Shown: piece by piece, positions 6,869-12,147 of the stretch
Numbering within the stretch: the first letter of the stretch is position 1
Layout of the letters: each line of letters opens with the position of its first letter
Assembly: GCA_051744245.1 (NCBI GenBank)
Contig: JBNJCV010000053.1
Location: 1 to 12,147, forward strand
Reading direction: 5' to 3'
DNA length: 12,147 nt
Source: M55B165 sp051744245
GTDB lineage: Bacteria > Actinomycetota > Humimicrobiia > Humimicrobiales > Humimicrobiaceae
Position numbers and translations under genes: made by a program
Notes under the pieces: generated by a model
The model's database searches: none
Told to the model about the DNA's origin: nothing
The model's input: the letters and a program-made list of their open reading frames with translations, nothing else

Positions 6869-7117
6869 TCAGTTATTGCTTTCCATGTCCTTTATATGCT
6901 GGTCAATTTCTTTCTTGTTAAAGCCAACAATTATATTGCCATTAATTTCAATTACCGGCACTCCCATCTGGCCTGATTTTTCTATCATCTCTTTTAACCT
7001 GTGCTTGTCTTTGCTTACGTCTATTTCTTCAAATTCAATATTTTTGGAGTTCAGGTAATCTTTTGCCCTCCTACAGTAGGGGCAGGTAATTGTAGAATAT
7101 ATCACTGTCTTGCCCAT
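6869..7117 (-). CDS. Glutaredoxin-like (NrdH/Grx) protein, copy 2
   Basis: This 82-residue protein is a minimal glutaredoxin/NrdH-type thioredoxin fold. The redox motif CPYC is at 12-15, right after the first strand (TVIYSTIT). The cis-proline loop is SGQMGVPVI (48-56) and the final motif is NGNIIVGF. It should catalyse cytosolic dithiol-disulfide exchange. The electron source is unclear because no thioredoxin reductase or glutathione gene is nearby. The protein is about 59% identical by eye to its neighbour encoded at 7123-7359, so the pair comes from a tandem duplication. The spacing to that neighbour is 5 bp, and 1 bp to the cupin. The C-terminal tail KDMESNN is four residues longer than in copy 1, and the active-site flank is RRAK rather than NRVK. 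Confidence 0.92.
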   Translation of the reverse strand: MGKTVIYSTITCPYCRRAKDYLNSKNIEFEEIDVSKDKHRLKEMIEKSGQMGVPVIEINGNIIVGFNKKEIDQHIKDMESNN

Positions 7118-7122
7118 TTTTT

Positions 7123-7359
7123 TTACACTTCCTCCACTGCCTTATCTATTTCTTCTTTTTCGAACCCTATTATAATATTTCCATCGATATCTATTACCGG
7201 AATTCCCATTTGCCCGGATTTTTTAACCATTTCATCCAGGTATTTTTTATCCTTTGCAATATCTATATCCTTAAATTTTACGCCCTTTGATGCCAGGTAA
7301 TCTTTTACCCTATTGCAGTATGGGCAGGTACTTGTAGAATATACTATTACCTTTTCCAT
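7123..7359 (-). CDS. Glutaredoxin-like (NrdH/Grx) protein, copy 1
   Basis: This 78-residue glutaredoxin-like protein has CPYC at 12-15, the cis-Pro loop SGQMGIPVI (48-56) and DGNIIIGF near 59-66. The fold ends at the last helix (EEIDKAVEEV). It leads the glutaredoxin-glutaredoxin-cupin unit and has the strongest ribosome site in the window, AGGAGGTGA, nine bases before the ATG. Small glutaredoxins of this kind often serve ribonucleotide reductase, peroxiredoxins or thiol repair in anaerobes. Here the upstream gene encodes an HdrD-like protein whose relatives reduce disulfides, so a shared thiol pathway is possible but unproven. Duplicates that remain this similar yet differ at active-site flanks may differ in partner. 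Confidence 0.93.
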   Translation of the reverse strand: MEKVIVYSTSTCPYCNRVKDYLASKGVKFKDIDIAKDKKYLDEMVKKSGQMGIPVIDIDGNIIIGFEKEEIDKAVEEV

Positions 7360-7388
7360 GTTTGGTCACCTCCTGTTGGGTGTTACCT

Positions 7389-7418
7389 ATTTTATTAAAA
7401 TATTTCCCTGACCTACAA
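7389..7418 (-). promoter_or_regulatory. Candidate promoter of the glutaredoxin-cupin unit
   Basis: On the minus strand TTGTAG (7418-7413) and TAAAAT (7394-7389) are 18 bp apart, about 30 bp before the first glutaredoxin ATG. The 128-bp gap from the HdrD-like stop (7488) has no clear hairpin, so read-through from the upstream module is also possible. Several alternative AT-rich -10 boxes exist. Confidence 0.35.
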
Positions 7419-7487
7419 TATAATTTCAAGGAATTTAAAAGTTATAAATTGCTTTTTATTTTAAGATTAAAGCATAAATTTTTAAAC

Positions 7488-8702
7488 TCATTCATTTTCA
7501 GCCTGCATGCTCTCCAGTACAAGTTGAATTAAATCCCTGACTTTTATCTTTATTTTTTTCTTCCTGCATATTTGCTGGATAGTCCTAACACATTGCTGAC
7601 AAGAGGTTACGATTATATCTGCCTCAGTTTCCTTAATTTCCTCTGCTTTCATGCCGGCTATTTTACTGGAAAGTTTTGGATCGGAAGCTTCAACATTACC
7701 GCCTCCTCCACAGCAGGTGGTCCTTTGTTTATTGTTTGCAAGCTCTACAAACTTTATGCCCGGTATCATTTTTATCAGTTCCCGGGGTTCAGAATAGACT
7801 CCTGAACTTCTTCCCAGATCGCAAGGGTCATGGTAGGTAACCGTCTTTTGTATAGGATTTAGCTTAATTTTATTATCTTTGGCTAATTTATATACAAATT
7901 GTACCGAATGCATAACCTCAAAATTCATTTTATCTTTTAGGTTATGCTCACCGTAAGTATGCTTCCACATGTGGAAGCAGGAAGGACAGGAGGTAACCAG
8001 GTATTTTGCTCCAGTTGCATTTATCCGGTCTATGTTATGCTCTGCGAATTCAATAAAGTCTTCCCTGAAGCCCGAAGTCAAAAGTGGGAAACCACAGCAC
8101 CATTCTTCATCTCCCAGCAAGCCAAAATCAACCCCGGCTGCTTTAAATATTTGTACGGCTGCCCTGGGGATTTTAAATACTCTGGGAGAAAAAGAGGAAA
8201 CACAACCCACAAAGTATATGACTTCGGCTTTTTCTTTAACATATTTATGATCAGGGATATCCTGCAATTTATTTATCCAGTCAACCCTGCCTTCATTGGT
8301 GTCAAAAGAAACATTTTTGGCTTTTTTTAGCCTGTCTCTTAAGGTTCCCAATATCTCTGGATACTGGTTTTCCCCGGTCAATATTTCCCGCAATTTTAAC
8401 CATGTATCCTGAAGCTTTATATTAAGGTGGCAATCAACTTCGCACCGTGAGCATAGAGTACATGAATAGGCGGCAACAGATAATGCTTTTATCTCTTCTT
8501 CTGTTAGTTTCCTATTTAAAATTTTAGCAAGAATTCCGAATTCCAAATTTAAAGCTTTTTTAAGCTTTTCCATTTTCTTTTTTGGCGATATTGACACATT
8601 ATCACTGCTTAAAGCAGCAGTGCATAGGTCAAGGCAATTGCCGCACCTGGTACATGCATCAATTTCTGCCAGCTGTTTTACTGTAAACTTGTCCAATTTC
8701 AT
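7488..8702 (-). CDS. HdrD/DsrK-like Fe-S protein with two CCG domains
   Basis: This 404-residue protein resembles the catalytic subunit HdrD of heterodisulfide reductase and DsrK-type relatives. The N-terminus binds two [4Fe-4S] clusters through C17/C20/C23/C27 and C81/C84/C87/C91. Two complete CCG motifs follow: C167, C202-C203, C239, C242 (34 and 35 residues between) and C294, C330-C331, C368, C371 (35 and 36 between). These motifs hold noncubane [4Fe-4S] clusters in HdrB. No residue is missing, so both sites could be catalytic or electron-relaying. The gene follows its cytochrome-b-like partner by 11 bp; its ribosome site AAGGAG (8715-8710) overlaps that gene's stop codon, indicating coupled translation. 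Likely role: reducing a disulfide, or passing electrons, at the cytoplasmic membrane face. The true substrate is unknown; lactate/glycolate-oxidase-type CCG proteins are the main alternative. Confidence 0.87.
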   Translation of the reverse strand: MKLDKFTVKQLAEIDACTRCGNCLDLCTAALSSDNVSISPKKKMEKLKKALNLEFGILAKILNRKLTEEEIKALSVAAYSCTLCSRCEVDCHLNIKLQDTWLKLREILTGENQYPEILGTLRDRLKKAKNVSFDTNEGRVDWINKLQDIPDHKYVKEKAEVIYFVGCVSSFSPRVFKIPRAAVQIFKAAGVDFGLLGDEEWCCGFPLLTSGFREDFIEFAEHNIDRINATGAKYLVTSCPSCFHMWKHTYGEHNLKDKMNFEVMHSVQFVYKLAKDNKIKLNPIQKTVTYHDPCDLGRSSGVYSEPRELIKMIPGIKFVELANNKQRTTCCGGGGNVEASDPKLSSKIAGMKAEEIKETEADIIVTSCQQCVRTIQQICRKKKIKIKVRDLIQLVLESMQAENE

Positions 8703-8713
8703 TTTTTAACTCC

Positions 8714-9559
8714 TTAAACCTTTCCTACTTCTTTTGAATTTAACTTATTGCATACAGCAACAATAGGTCCAAAAACCATATGTGAATATTTACCATAGGG
8801 AATTGTAGTTACAAATAATAATACTGCGCTTACATAAATATAGAATAAGATATGGGTAGCCAGACCCCAGCCGGTATCGATAAAGGATAGAATGAGGGAG
8901 AGTATAAAACCGCCAGGTGCAAATGCCGCAGTAGCAGGAGCGGTTCCCATAAAATTAAAATATGCTGCTTCATAAAGAAAGCCCAATATTGCAAGCACAG
9001 ACAGTATTATTCCTGCAGATTTATCCTTCAGCTCTACAGATTTGTATTTATTTTTTAACAGCACAAATCTTATAACTGCCAGTAGGGCCCCAAGCAGAAT
9101 TGCAAATTTTGATAGGTCAAGAGCTAAAGCTGTAAACCTGTTTTCAATTGTTCCAAATACCTTTATAAACCAGCTTGCCCCTTCTGTGATTGGACCTCCC
9201 CCTGCTGATGCTACGGCAATTAAGTGCAGCAAGGTTAAAACTGCAAAGGCAGATGTACCCAGGAACATAAATATGTGTATAAGCCATTTTAGTATGCTGT
9301 CTTTAAAGAGGTTTTTATGCACCATCCCGTCAGAGAAAAAACTTTTAAAGATTCCTGTAAATTCCCTGCTAAATATTTTTTTAAAAAATCTGGAAACATA
9401 ATTAAAAAACTTTTTGCATACAGAAACATCTGGTTTGTCTTTCTTTGTTGCAGAATCAGATCCCCTTAACCAGATAGAAATCCGGTAAAAATACCCGAAT
9501 AAAAAAAATAAAACAAATATTCCAAAGATTGACCATAGATATATATGGTTTAAAGCCAT
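8714..9559 (-). CDS. Cytochrome-b-like membrane subunit (NarI/HdrE/DsrM-like)
   Basis: This 281-residue membrane protein has about five or six helices: near 9-25, 92-116, 150-168, 182-205, possibly 215-227, and 233-253. After helix 1 lies a basic, Phe-rich cytoplasmic stretch (about 30-90), then VHKNLFKDSILKWLIHIFMF. Candidate haem ligands are H95 in the second helix, H112, H236 in WGLATHILFYIY, and H260 in IPYGKYSHMVF. The last motif is characteristic of NarI/HdrE/DsrM proteins. It would bind one or two b haems and exchange electrons with a quinone or similar lipid carrier, serving the HdrD-like protein encoded just downstream. GGGAGG precedes the ATG. The exact haem number cannot be settled from sequence alone, and neither a multihaem cytochrome nor other Dsr subunits are encoded nearby. 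Confidence 0.82.
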   Translation of the reverse strand: MALNHIYLWSIFGIFVLFFLFGYFYRISIWLRGSDSATKKDKPDVSVCKKFFNYVSRFFKKIFSREFTGIFKSFFSDGMVHKNLFKDSILKWLIHIFMFLGTSAFAVLTLLHLIAVASAGGGPITEGASWFIKVFGTIENRFTALALDLSKFAILLGALLAVIRFVLLKNKYKSVELKDKSAGIILSVLAILGFLYEAAYFNFMGTAPATAAFAPGGFILSLILSFIDTGWGLATHILFYIYVSAVLLFVTTIPYGKYSHMVFGPIVAVCNKLNSKEVGKV

Positions 9560-9616
9560 TTAACCTCCCTGCTGTTTTGCATGTACTTTCTCCATTTATG
9601 TTACAATTGATTTAAA

Positions 9617-9647
9617 ATTATAACAAAATAAATTTTATATGTTGCAA
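9617..9647 (-). promoter_or_regulatory. Extended -10 promoter of the HdrE/HdrD-like operon
   Basis: On the minus strand TTGCAA (9647-9642) and a perfect TATAAT (9622-9617) are 19 bp apart. The -10 is preceded by TGT, giving the extended form TGTTATAAT. The predicted start near 9610 leaves a leader of about 50 nt to the ATG at 9559. The long spacer is typical of promoters that depend on the extended -10 or on an activator. Confidence 0.6.
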
Positions 9648-9685
9648 AGAATTTATTTTAATAATTTGATTATACCCCTAATTTT

Positions 9686-9716
9686 TTTACAATATTAGAG
9701 CAATTTTTGTTATAAT
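9686..9716 (+). promoter_or_regulatory. Extended -10 promoter of the nuoE-nuoF operon
   Basis: TTTACA (9686-9691) and a perfect TATAAT (9711-9716), preceded by TGT, form an extended -10 promoter with a 19-bp spacer. The predicted start near 9722 leaves a leader of about 35 nt to the GTG at 9757. The core TGTTATAAT is the same as in the divergent promoter. Confidence 0.65.
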
Positions 9717-9756
9717 CTTCCCTAAAGTATTTGTAACTTAAATCTGGAGTTACTTT

Positions 9757-10248
9757 GTGCAGATAAAAGAATTGCCAAAATATGAGCTAAAAGAGCATGA
9801 ACAGGAAAAGCTGGAAAAGATACTTTCCAAATACAGGGGAAACAACAATGCAGTGATTCCAGCTCTAAGAGAGATACAGCAGTCAGTAGGTTTCTTGCCG
9901 GTTGATGCCCAGAGGAGGGTAGCCAGGGGATTAAATGTCCCAGAAAAGGATGTTTATGGCGTGGTTACTTTTTATTCATTCTTTTCAATGGTACCTAAGG
10001 GAAAATATGATATCAGGGTATGTATGGGAACAGCATGCTACGTTAAGGGCGGAGGCAAGATTGTGGATAAAATAAAAAAAGAGCTGGGAATAGAGCCTGG
10101 CCAGACTACTCCGGACAGGAAATATTCTCTGCAGGTAAACAGGTGTTTGGGCGCATGCGGCATTGCCCCTGTAGTGGTAATTAACGATAAAATTCTCCAG
10201 AAGGTAGACCCTAAAAAGATAATAGACATCATTTACTCTTATAAATAA
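9757..10248 (+). CDS. nuoE: NuoE/HndA-like [2Fe-2S] diaphorase subunit
   Basis: This 163-residue soluble protein is the thioredoxin-fold 24-kDa-type subunit that partners NuoF in NADH dehydrogenases and soluble NAD(P)-linked hydrogenases or formate dehydrogenases. A helical N-terminal domain (about 13-80, including IPALREIQQSVGFLP and VTFYSFFSMVPKGKY) precedes the cluster domain. The [2Fe-2S] ligands C89, C94, C130 and C134 are complete (VCMGTACYVKGG and VNRCLGACG). The start codon is GTG at 9757, chosen because GGAG (9746-9749) lies seven bases upstream and the family N-terminus begins here. nuoF starts 15 bp after its stop. The pair would oxidise NADH or reduce NAD+ in the cytoplasm. The electron partner is not encoded downstream. 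Confidence 0.94.
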   Translation: MQIKELPKYELKEHEQEKLEKILSKYRGNNNAVIPALREIQQSVGFLPVDAQRRVARGLNVPEKDVYGVVTFYSFFSMVPKGKYDIRVCMGTACYVKGGGKIVDKIKKELGIEPGQTTPDRKYSLQVNRCLGACGIAPVVVINDKILQKVDPKKIIDIIYSYK

Positions 10249-10263
10249 AGGTTTAGGAGCGTT

Positions 10264-11967
10264 ATGGCTTTAAAATCCCAAAAATTGAGCAAGGAAAAAC
10301 TGGATGAAATAAAGTCAGCCACAATTGAGGATAATCAACTGGGCGGAAAGAATAAAAAATATAAAGTCACGGTCCACCTGGGCACTTGTGGAATTGCTTC
10401 AGGAGCTGATCAAATAAGGAAAGCAGTTGGAAGTAAACTAAAAGAGAAGAAATTTGAGAATATTATTTTTGCCACCTCCGGCTGCGTCGGATTCTGTTCC
10501 AGGGAGCCTATGCTGACTGTAGAAGAGGCAGGTAAAGAACTTACCACTTACCATAGTCTGGACCAGGAAAAAATAGATTTGATTTTTAAAGAGCACCTTG
10601 CTGGAGGAAAAATAGTAGAGAGCCTTAATCCCATAACCGGAGACTCAAAGCTGGCTGGTTTTTATGAAAACCAGGTTTCCCGGGTGTTGCATAACAGGGG
10701 CCAAATAGACTCTTTTAAAATAGAAGATTATATAGCAAAAGATGGATATAAGGCACTGGCAGAAGCATTAGACAAGAACCCCTCCGAAATTACCGGTATA
10801 GTAAAAGAATCCGGCCTGAGGGGAAGGGGTGGCGCGGGATTCCCAACAGGCAGGAAATGGGAATTCTGCAGCAAAGCTGAATCCAGATCCGGATTAAAAT
10901 ATGTAGTGTGTAATGGAGATGAAGGGGATCCGGGGGCATTTATGGACCGGAATCTTCTAGAATCAGATCCCCATTCCGTAATTGAAGGGATGATTATTGC
11001 AGCTTATGCAATTGGTGCAGAGAAGGGCTATATTTATGTTAGGGCAGAGTATCCCTTAGCTATAGAAACTTTAGAAAATGCCATTGCCCAGGCAAAAGAA
11101 TATGGCCTTATAGGTAGCAATATACTGGGGTCAAACTTTAACTTCGATATATCAATATTCCAGGGTGCTGGCGCTTTTGTATGCGGAGAAGAAACAGCTC
11201 TGCTGAAATCTATTGAAAGTAAAAGGGGAATGCCGGTTCCTAAACCGCCTTTTCCAGCAAATGAAGGCTTATATGGGCTTCCCACCCTTATAAATAATGT
11301 GGAGACTTTTTCTAATGTACCCCAGATAATTTTAAATGGCGCAGAATGGTTTAACCGGCTGGGCACGGATAAGAGCAAGGGAACTAAAATCTTTGCCCTT
11401 ACCGGCGCGGTGCATAATGTAGGGCTGGTGGAAGTCCCTATGGGTATGAGCTTGAGGGACATAATATATAAGATCGGGGGAGGAATTAAGGGGGATAAAA
11501 AGTTTAAAGCTGTACAGATAGGTGGACCTTCCGGCGGATGCATCCCTGACAAGCACCTGGACACCCCCATAGATTACGAGAAAGTCCAGGAGCTTGGTTC
11601 TATAATGGGCTCAGGTGGAATGATTGTGCTTGATGAAGATACATGCATGGTAGATTTTGCACGGTTTTTCATGGATTTTATCCAGGATGAATCGTGTGGC
11701 CAATGTGTGCCTTGCAGGATAGGCACCAGAAGAATGCTTGAGATTCTTCAGAGGATCACAGAAGGCCAGGGAGAAAAGGGAGATATAGAAAAGCTTGAAG
11801 AATTGGGTCATATGATAAAAGAAGCTTCACTCTGCGGGTTGGGGAAAACTGCACCTAATCCTGTGCTTTCAACCATTAAATATTTCAGAAAAGATTATGA
11901 AGAACATATAGAGACCAAGAAATCTTGTAAGAGGTTGCACAGGAAAGCAAAAATCAAGAAAGTTTGA
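10264..11967 (+). CDS. nuoF: NuoF/HndC-like NAD(H)- and FMN-binding subunit lacking the C-terminal ferredoxin domain
   Basis: This 567-residue flavo-iron-sulfur protein carries the NAD(H) site of the module. An N-terminal thioredoxin-like domain (about 30-110) has C42, C74 and C78 (GTCGIASGA and GCVGFC). It resembles HndB and has only three visible cysteines instead of four. The NuoF core follows, with FMN motif GLRGRGGAGFPTGRKW, NAD-binding GDEGDPGAFMDR and GAGAFVCGEETAL. The N3-type [4Fe-4S] ligands C478, C481, C484 and C524 (ESCGQCVPCR and SLCGLG) are complete. Relatives in HndC/HydB normally continue into a 2x[4Fe-4S] ferredoxin domain. Here the protein ends soon after YEEHIETKKSC with a basic tail, so that domain is absent. 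GGAG precedes the ATG by four bases. The stop directly abuts the stop of a convergent exporter gene. Confidence 0.94.
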   Translation: MALKSQKLSKEKLDEIKSATIEDNQLGGKNKKYKVTVHLGTCGIASGADQIRKAVGSKLKEKKFENIIFATSGCVGFCSREPMLTVEEAGKELTTYHSLDQEKIDLIFKEHLAGGKIVESLNPITGDSKLAGFYENQVSRVLHNRGQIDSFKIEDYIAKDGYKALAEALDKNPSEITGIVKESGLRGRGGAGFPTGRKWEFCSKAESRSGLKYVVCNGDEGDPGAFMDRNLLESDPHSVIEGMIIAAYAIGAEKGYIYVRAEYPLAIETLENAIAQAKEYGLIGSNILGSNFNFDISIFQGAGAFVCGEETALLKSIESKRGMPVPKPPFPANEGLYGLPTLINNVETFSNVPQIILNGAEWFNRLGTDKSKGTKIFALTGAVHNVGLVEVPMGMSLRDIIYKIGGGIKGDKKFKAVQIGGPSGGCIPDKHLDTPIDYEKVQELGSIMGSGGMIVLDEDTCMVDFARFFMDFIQDESCGQCVPCRIGTRRMLEILQRITEGQGEKGDIEKLEELGHMIKEASLCGLGKTAPNPVLSTIKYFRKDYEEHIETKKSCKRLHRKAKIKKV

Positions 11968-12147
11968 TTATCCTAAAAAGTCTATTATAAATTTTATGCC
12001 CAAATAAAACAGGAAAAGTGCGCAAATAACAAGTATTGTTTTATACACCTTTTGATTAAAAAACCTTTTGCCGCTGGTAATCAAAAATCCTATAAACATG
12101 AACCATATAAAATCCGCACTAATGTGTCCAAAGAAAAATGAACTTAC
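11968..12147 (-). CDS. LysE-family exporter, C-terminal fragment (partial)
   Basis: The minus strand is open from the window edge to a TAA at 11970-11968, giving 59 residues of the C-terminal end of a membrane protein. The pattern is that of LysE/RhtB amino-acid exporters: FFFGHISADFIWF, then a helix ending ITSGKRFFNQKVYK, then the last helix ILVICALFLFYLGIKFI. These proteins export amino acids or related metabolites, driven by proton motive force. The 5' part lies beyond 12147, so length and start are unknown. Its stop codon lies directly next to the nuoF stop (TGA at 11965-11967) with no intervening base and no terminator hairpin, so the two transcripts must overlap at their 3' ends. Confidence 0.8.
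   Translation of the reverse strand, partial: VSSFFFGHISADFIWFMFIGFLITSGKRFFNQKVYKTILVICALFLFYLGIKFIIDFLG

Larger units (their letters stand above)
9617..9716. repeat. 12-bp inverted repeat spanning the divergent promoters
   Basis: TTTTGTTATAAT occurs on the plus strand at 9705-9716 and, as its exact reverse complement, at 9617-9628. Each copy contains the extended -10 of one of the two divergent operons, with centres about 88 bp apart. The 76 bp between the copies are AT-rich and otherwise unremarkable. Confidence 0.7.

Noticed and set aside
6869..7359. Tandem DNA repeat covering the two glutaredoxin genes
   Set aside because: The similarity is explained by gene duplication and is at the protein level; the DNA copies have diverged clearly.
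7488..9559. Electron-bifurcating HdrABC complex
   Set aside because: No HdrA-type flavoprotein and no separate HdrB/HdrC are present; one protein carries both CCG motifs and the two [4Fe-4S] motifs and its partner is a membrane protein, as in HdrDE or DsrMK.
11034..11570. 178-residue open frame on the minus strand inside nuoF
   Set aside because: It is a shadow of the well-conserved nuoF core, has proline/serine-rich nonsense composition and no ribosome site.
9757..11967. Complete NAD-dependent hydrogenase or complex I operon
   Set aside because: Only the NuoE and NuoF homologues are present; the next gene is a convergent exporter, so no HydA, NuoG or membrane subunit belongs to this operon.

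Overview
This is a low-GC window dominated by Fe-S, thiol and NAD(P)H redox genes, typical of an anaerobic bacterium. Strong AGGAGG-like ribosome sites on most operon genes, sigma-70-like promoters and two lipobox lipoproteins point to Bacteria. The phylum cannot be fixed from the sequence; a low-GC anaerobe of the Bacillota, Atribacterota or anaerobic actinobacterial lineages is only a guess. No rRNA, tRNA, insertion sequence, phage gene or CRISPR array is visible. Genes are packed tightly and no gap exceeds about 215 bp.

Left part (1-4087). A small single-RRM RNA-binding protein (214-480, +) lies behind a good promoter and a roughly 105-nt leader that contains a candidate anti-Shine-Dalgarno element. 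A lipoprotein (685-1479, +) with an acidic linker and NTF2-like core follows. Convergent to these is a minus-strand operon, read from 4087 down to 1622: a YqhD/BDH-type iron alcohol dehydrogenase, a small nitroreductase and a SIMPL/DUF541 (YggE-like) lipoprotein, separated by 11-13 bp. It looks like an aldehyde and oxidant detoxification unit.

Middle (4201-7359). A full-length steroid 5-alpha-reductase family membrane protein (4201-4962, +) shows the NADPH-binding and catalytic residues of the human enzymes. Next is an unusually long cation diffusion facilitator (5077-6465, +) with an N-D-N-D transport site and apparently three C-terminal ferredoxin-like domains. Running against it is a three-gene minus-strand unit of two tandem-duplicated CPYC glutaredoxin-like proteins and a cupin.

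Right part (7488-11967). Two divergent electron-transfer modules share a 197-bp intergenic region. Leftward is a two-gene HdrE/HdrD-like (DsrM/DsrK-like) module: a cytochrome-b-like membrane subunit and a soluble protein with two [4Fe-4S] motifs plus two complete CCG motifs. Rightward is a two-gene NuoE/NuoF-like NAD(H)-diaphorase module. NuoF carries an HndB-like N-terminal domain, but the C-terminal 2x[4Fe-4S] ferredoxin domain usual in HndC/HydB relatives is missing. Both modules start from promoters with the same 12-bp extended -10 sequence in mirror orientation. The simplest inference is that the modules are co-regulated and functionally linked, moving electrons between NAD(H) and a membrane or thiol/disulfide carrier. 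No direct subunit contact can be read from the sequence. The downstream neighbour is the C-terminal end of a LysE-type exporter on the minus strand (11968-12147, cut by the window edge), whose stop codon directly abuts that of nuoF.
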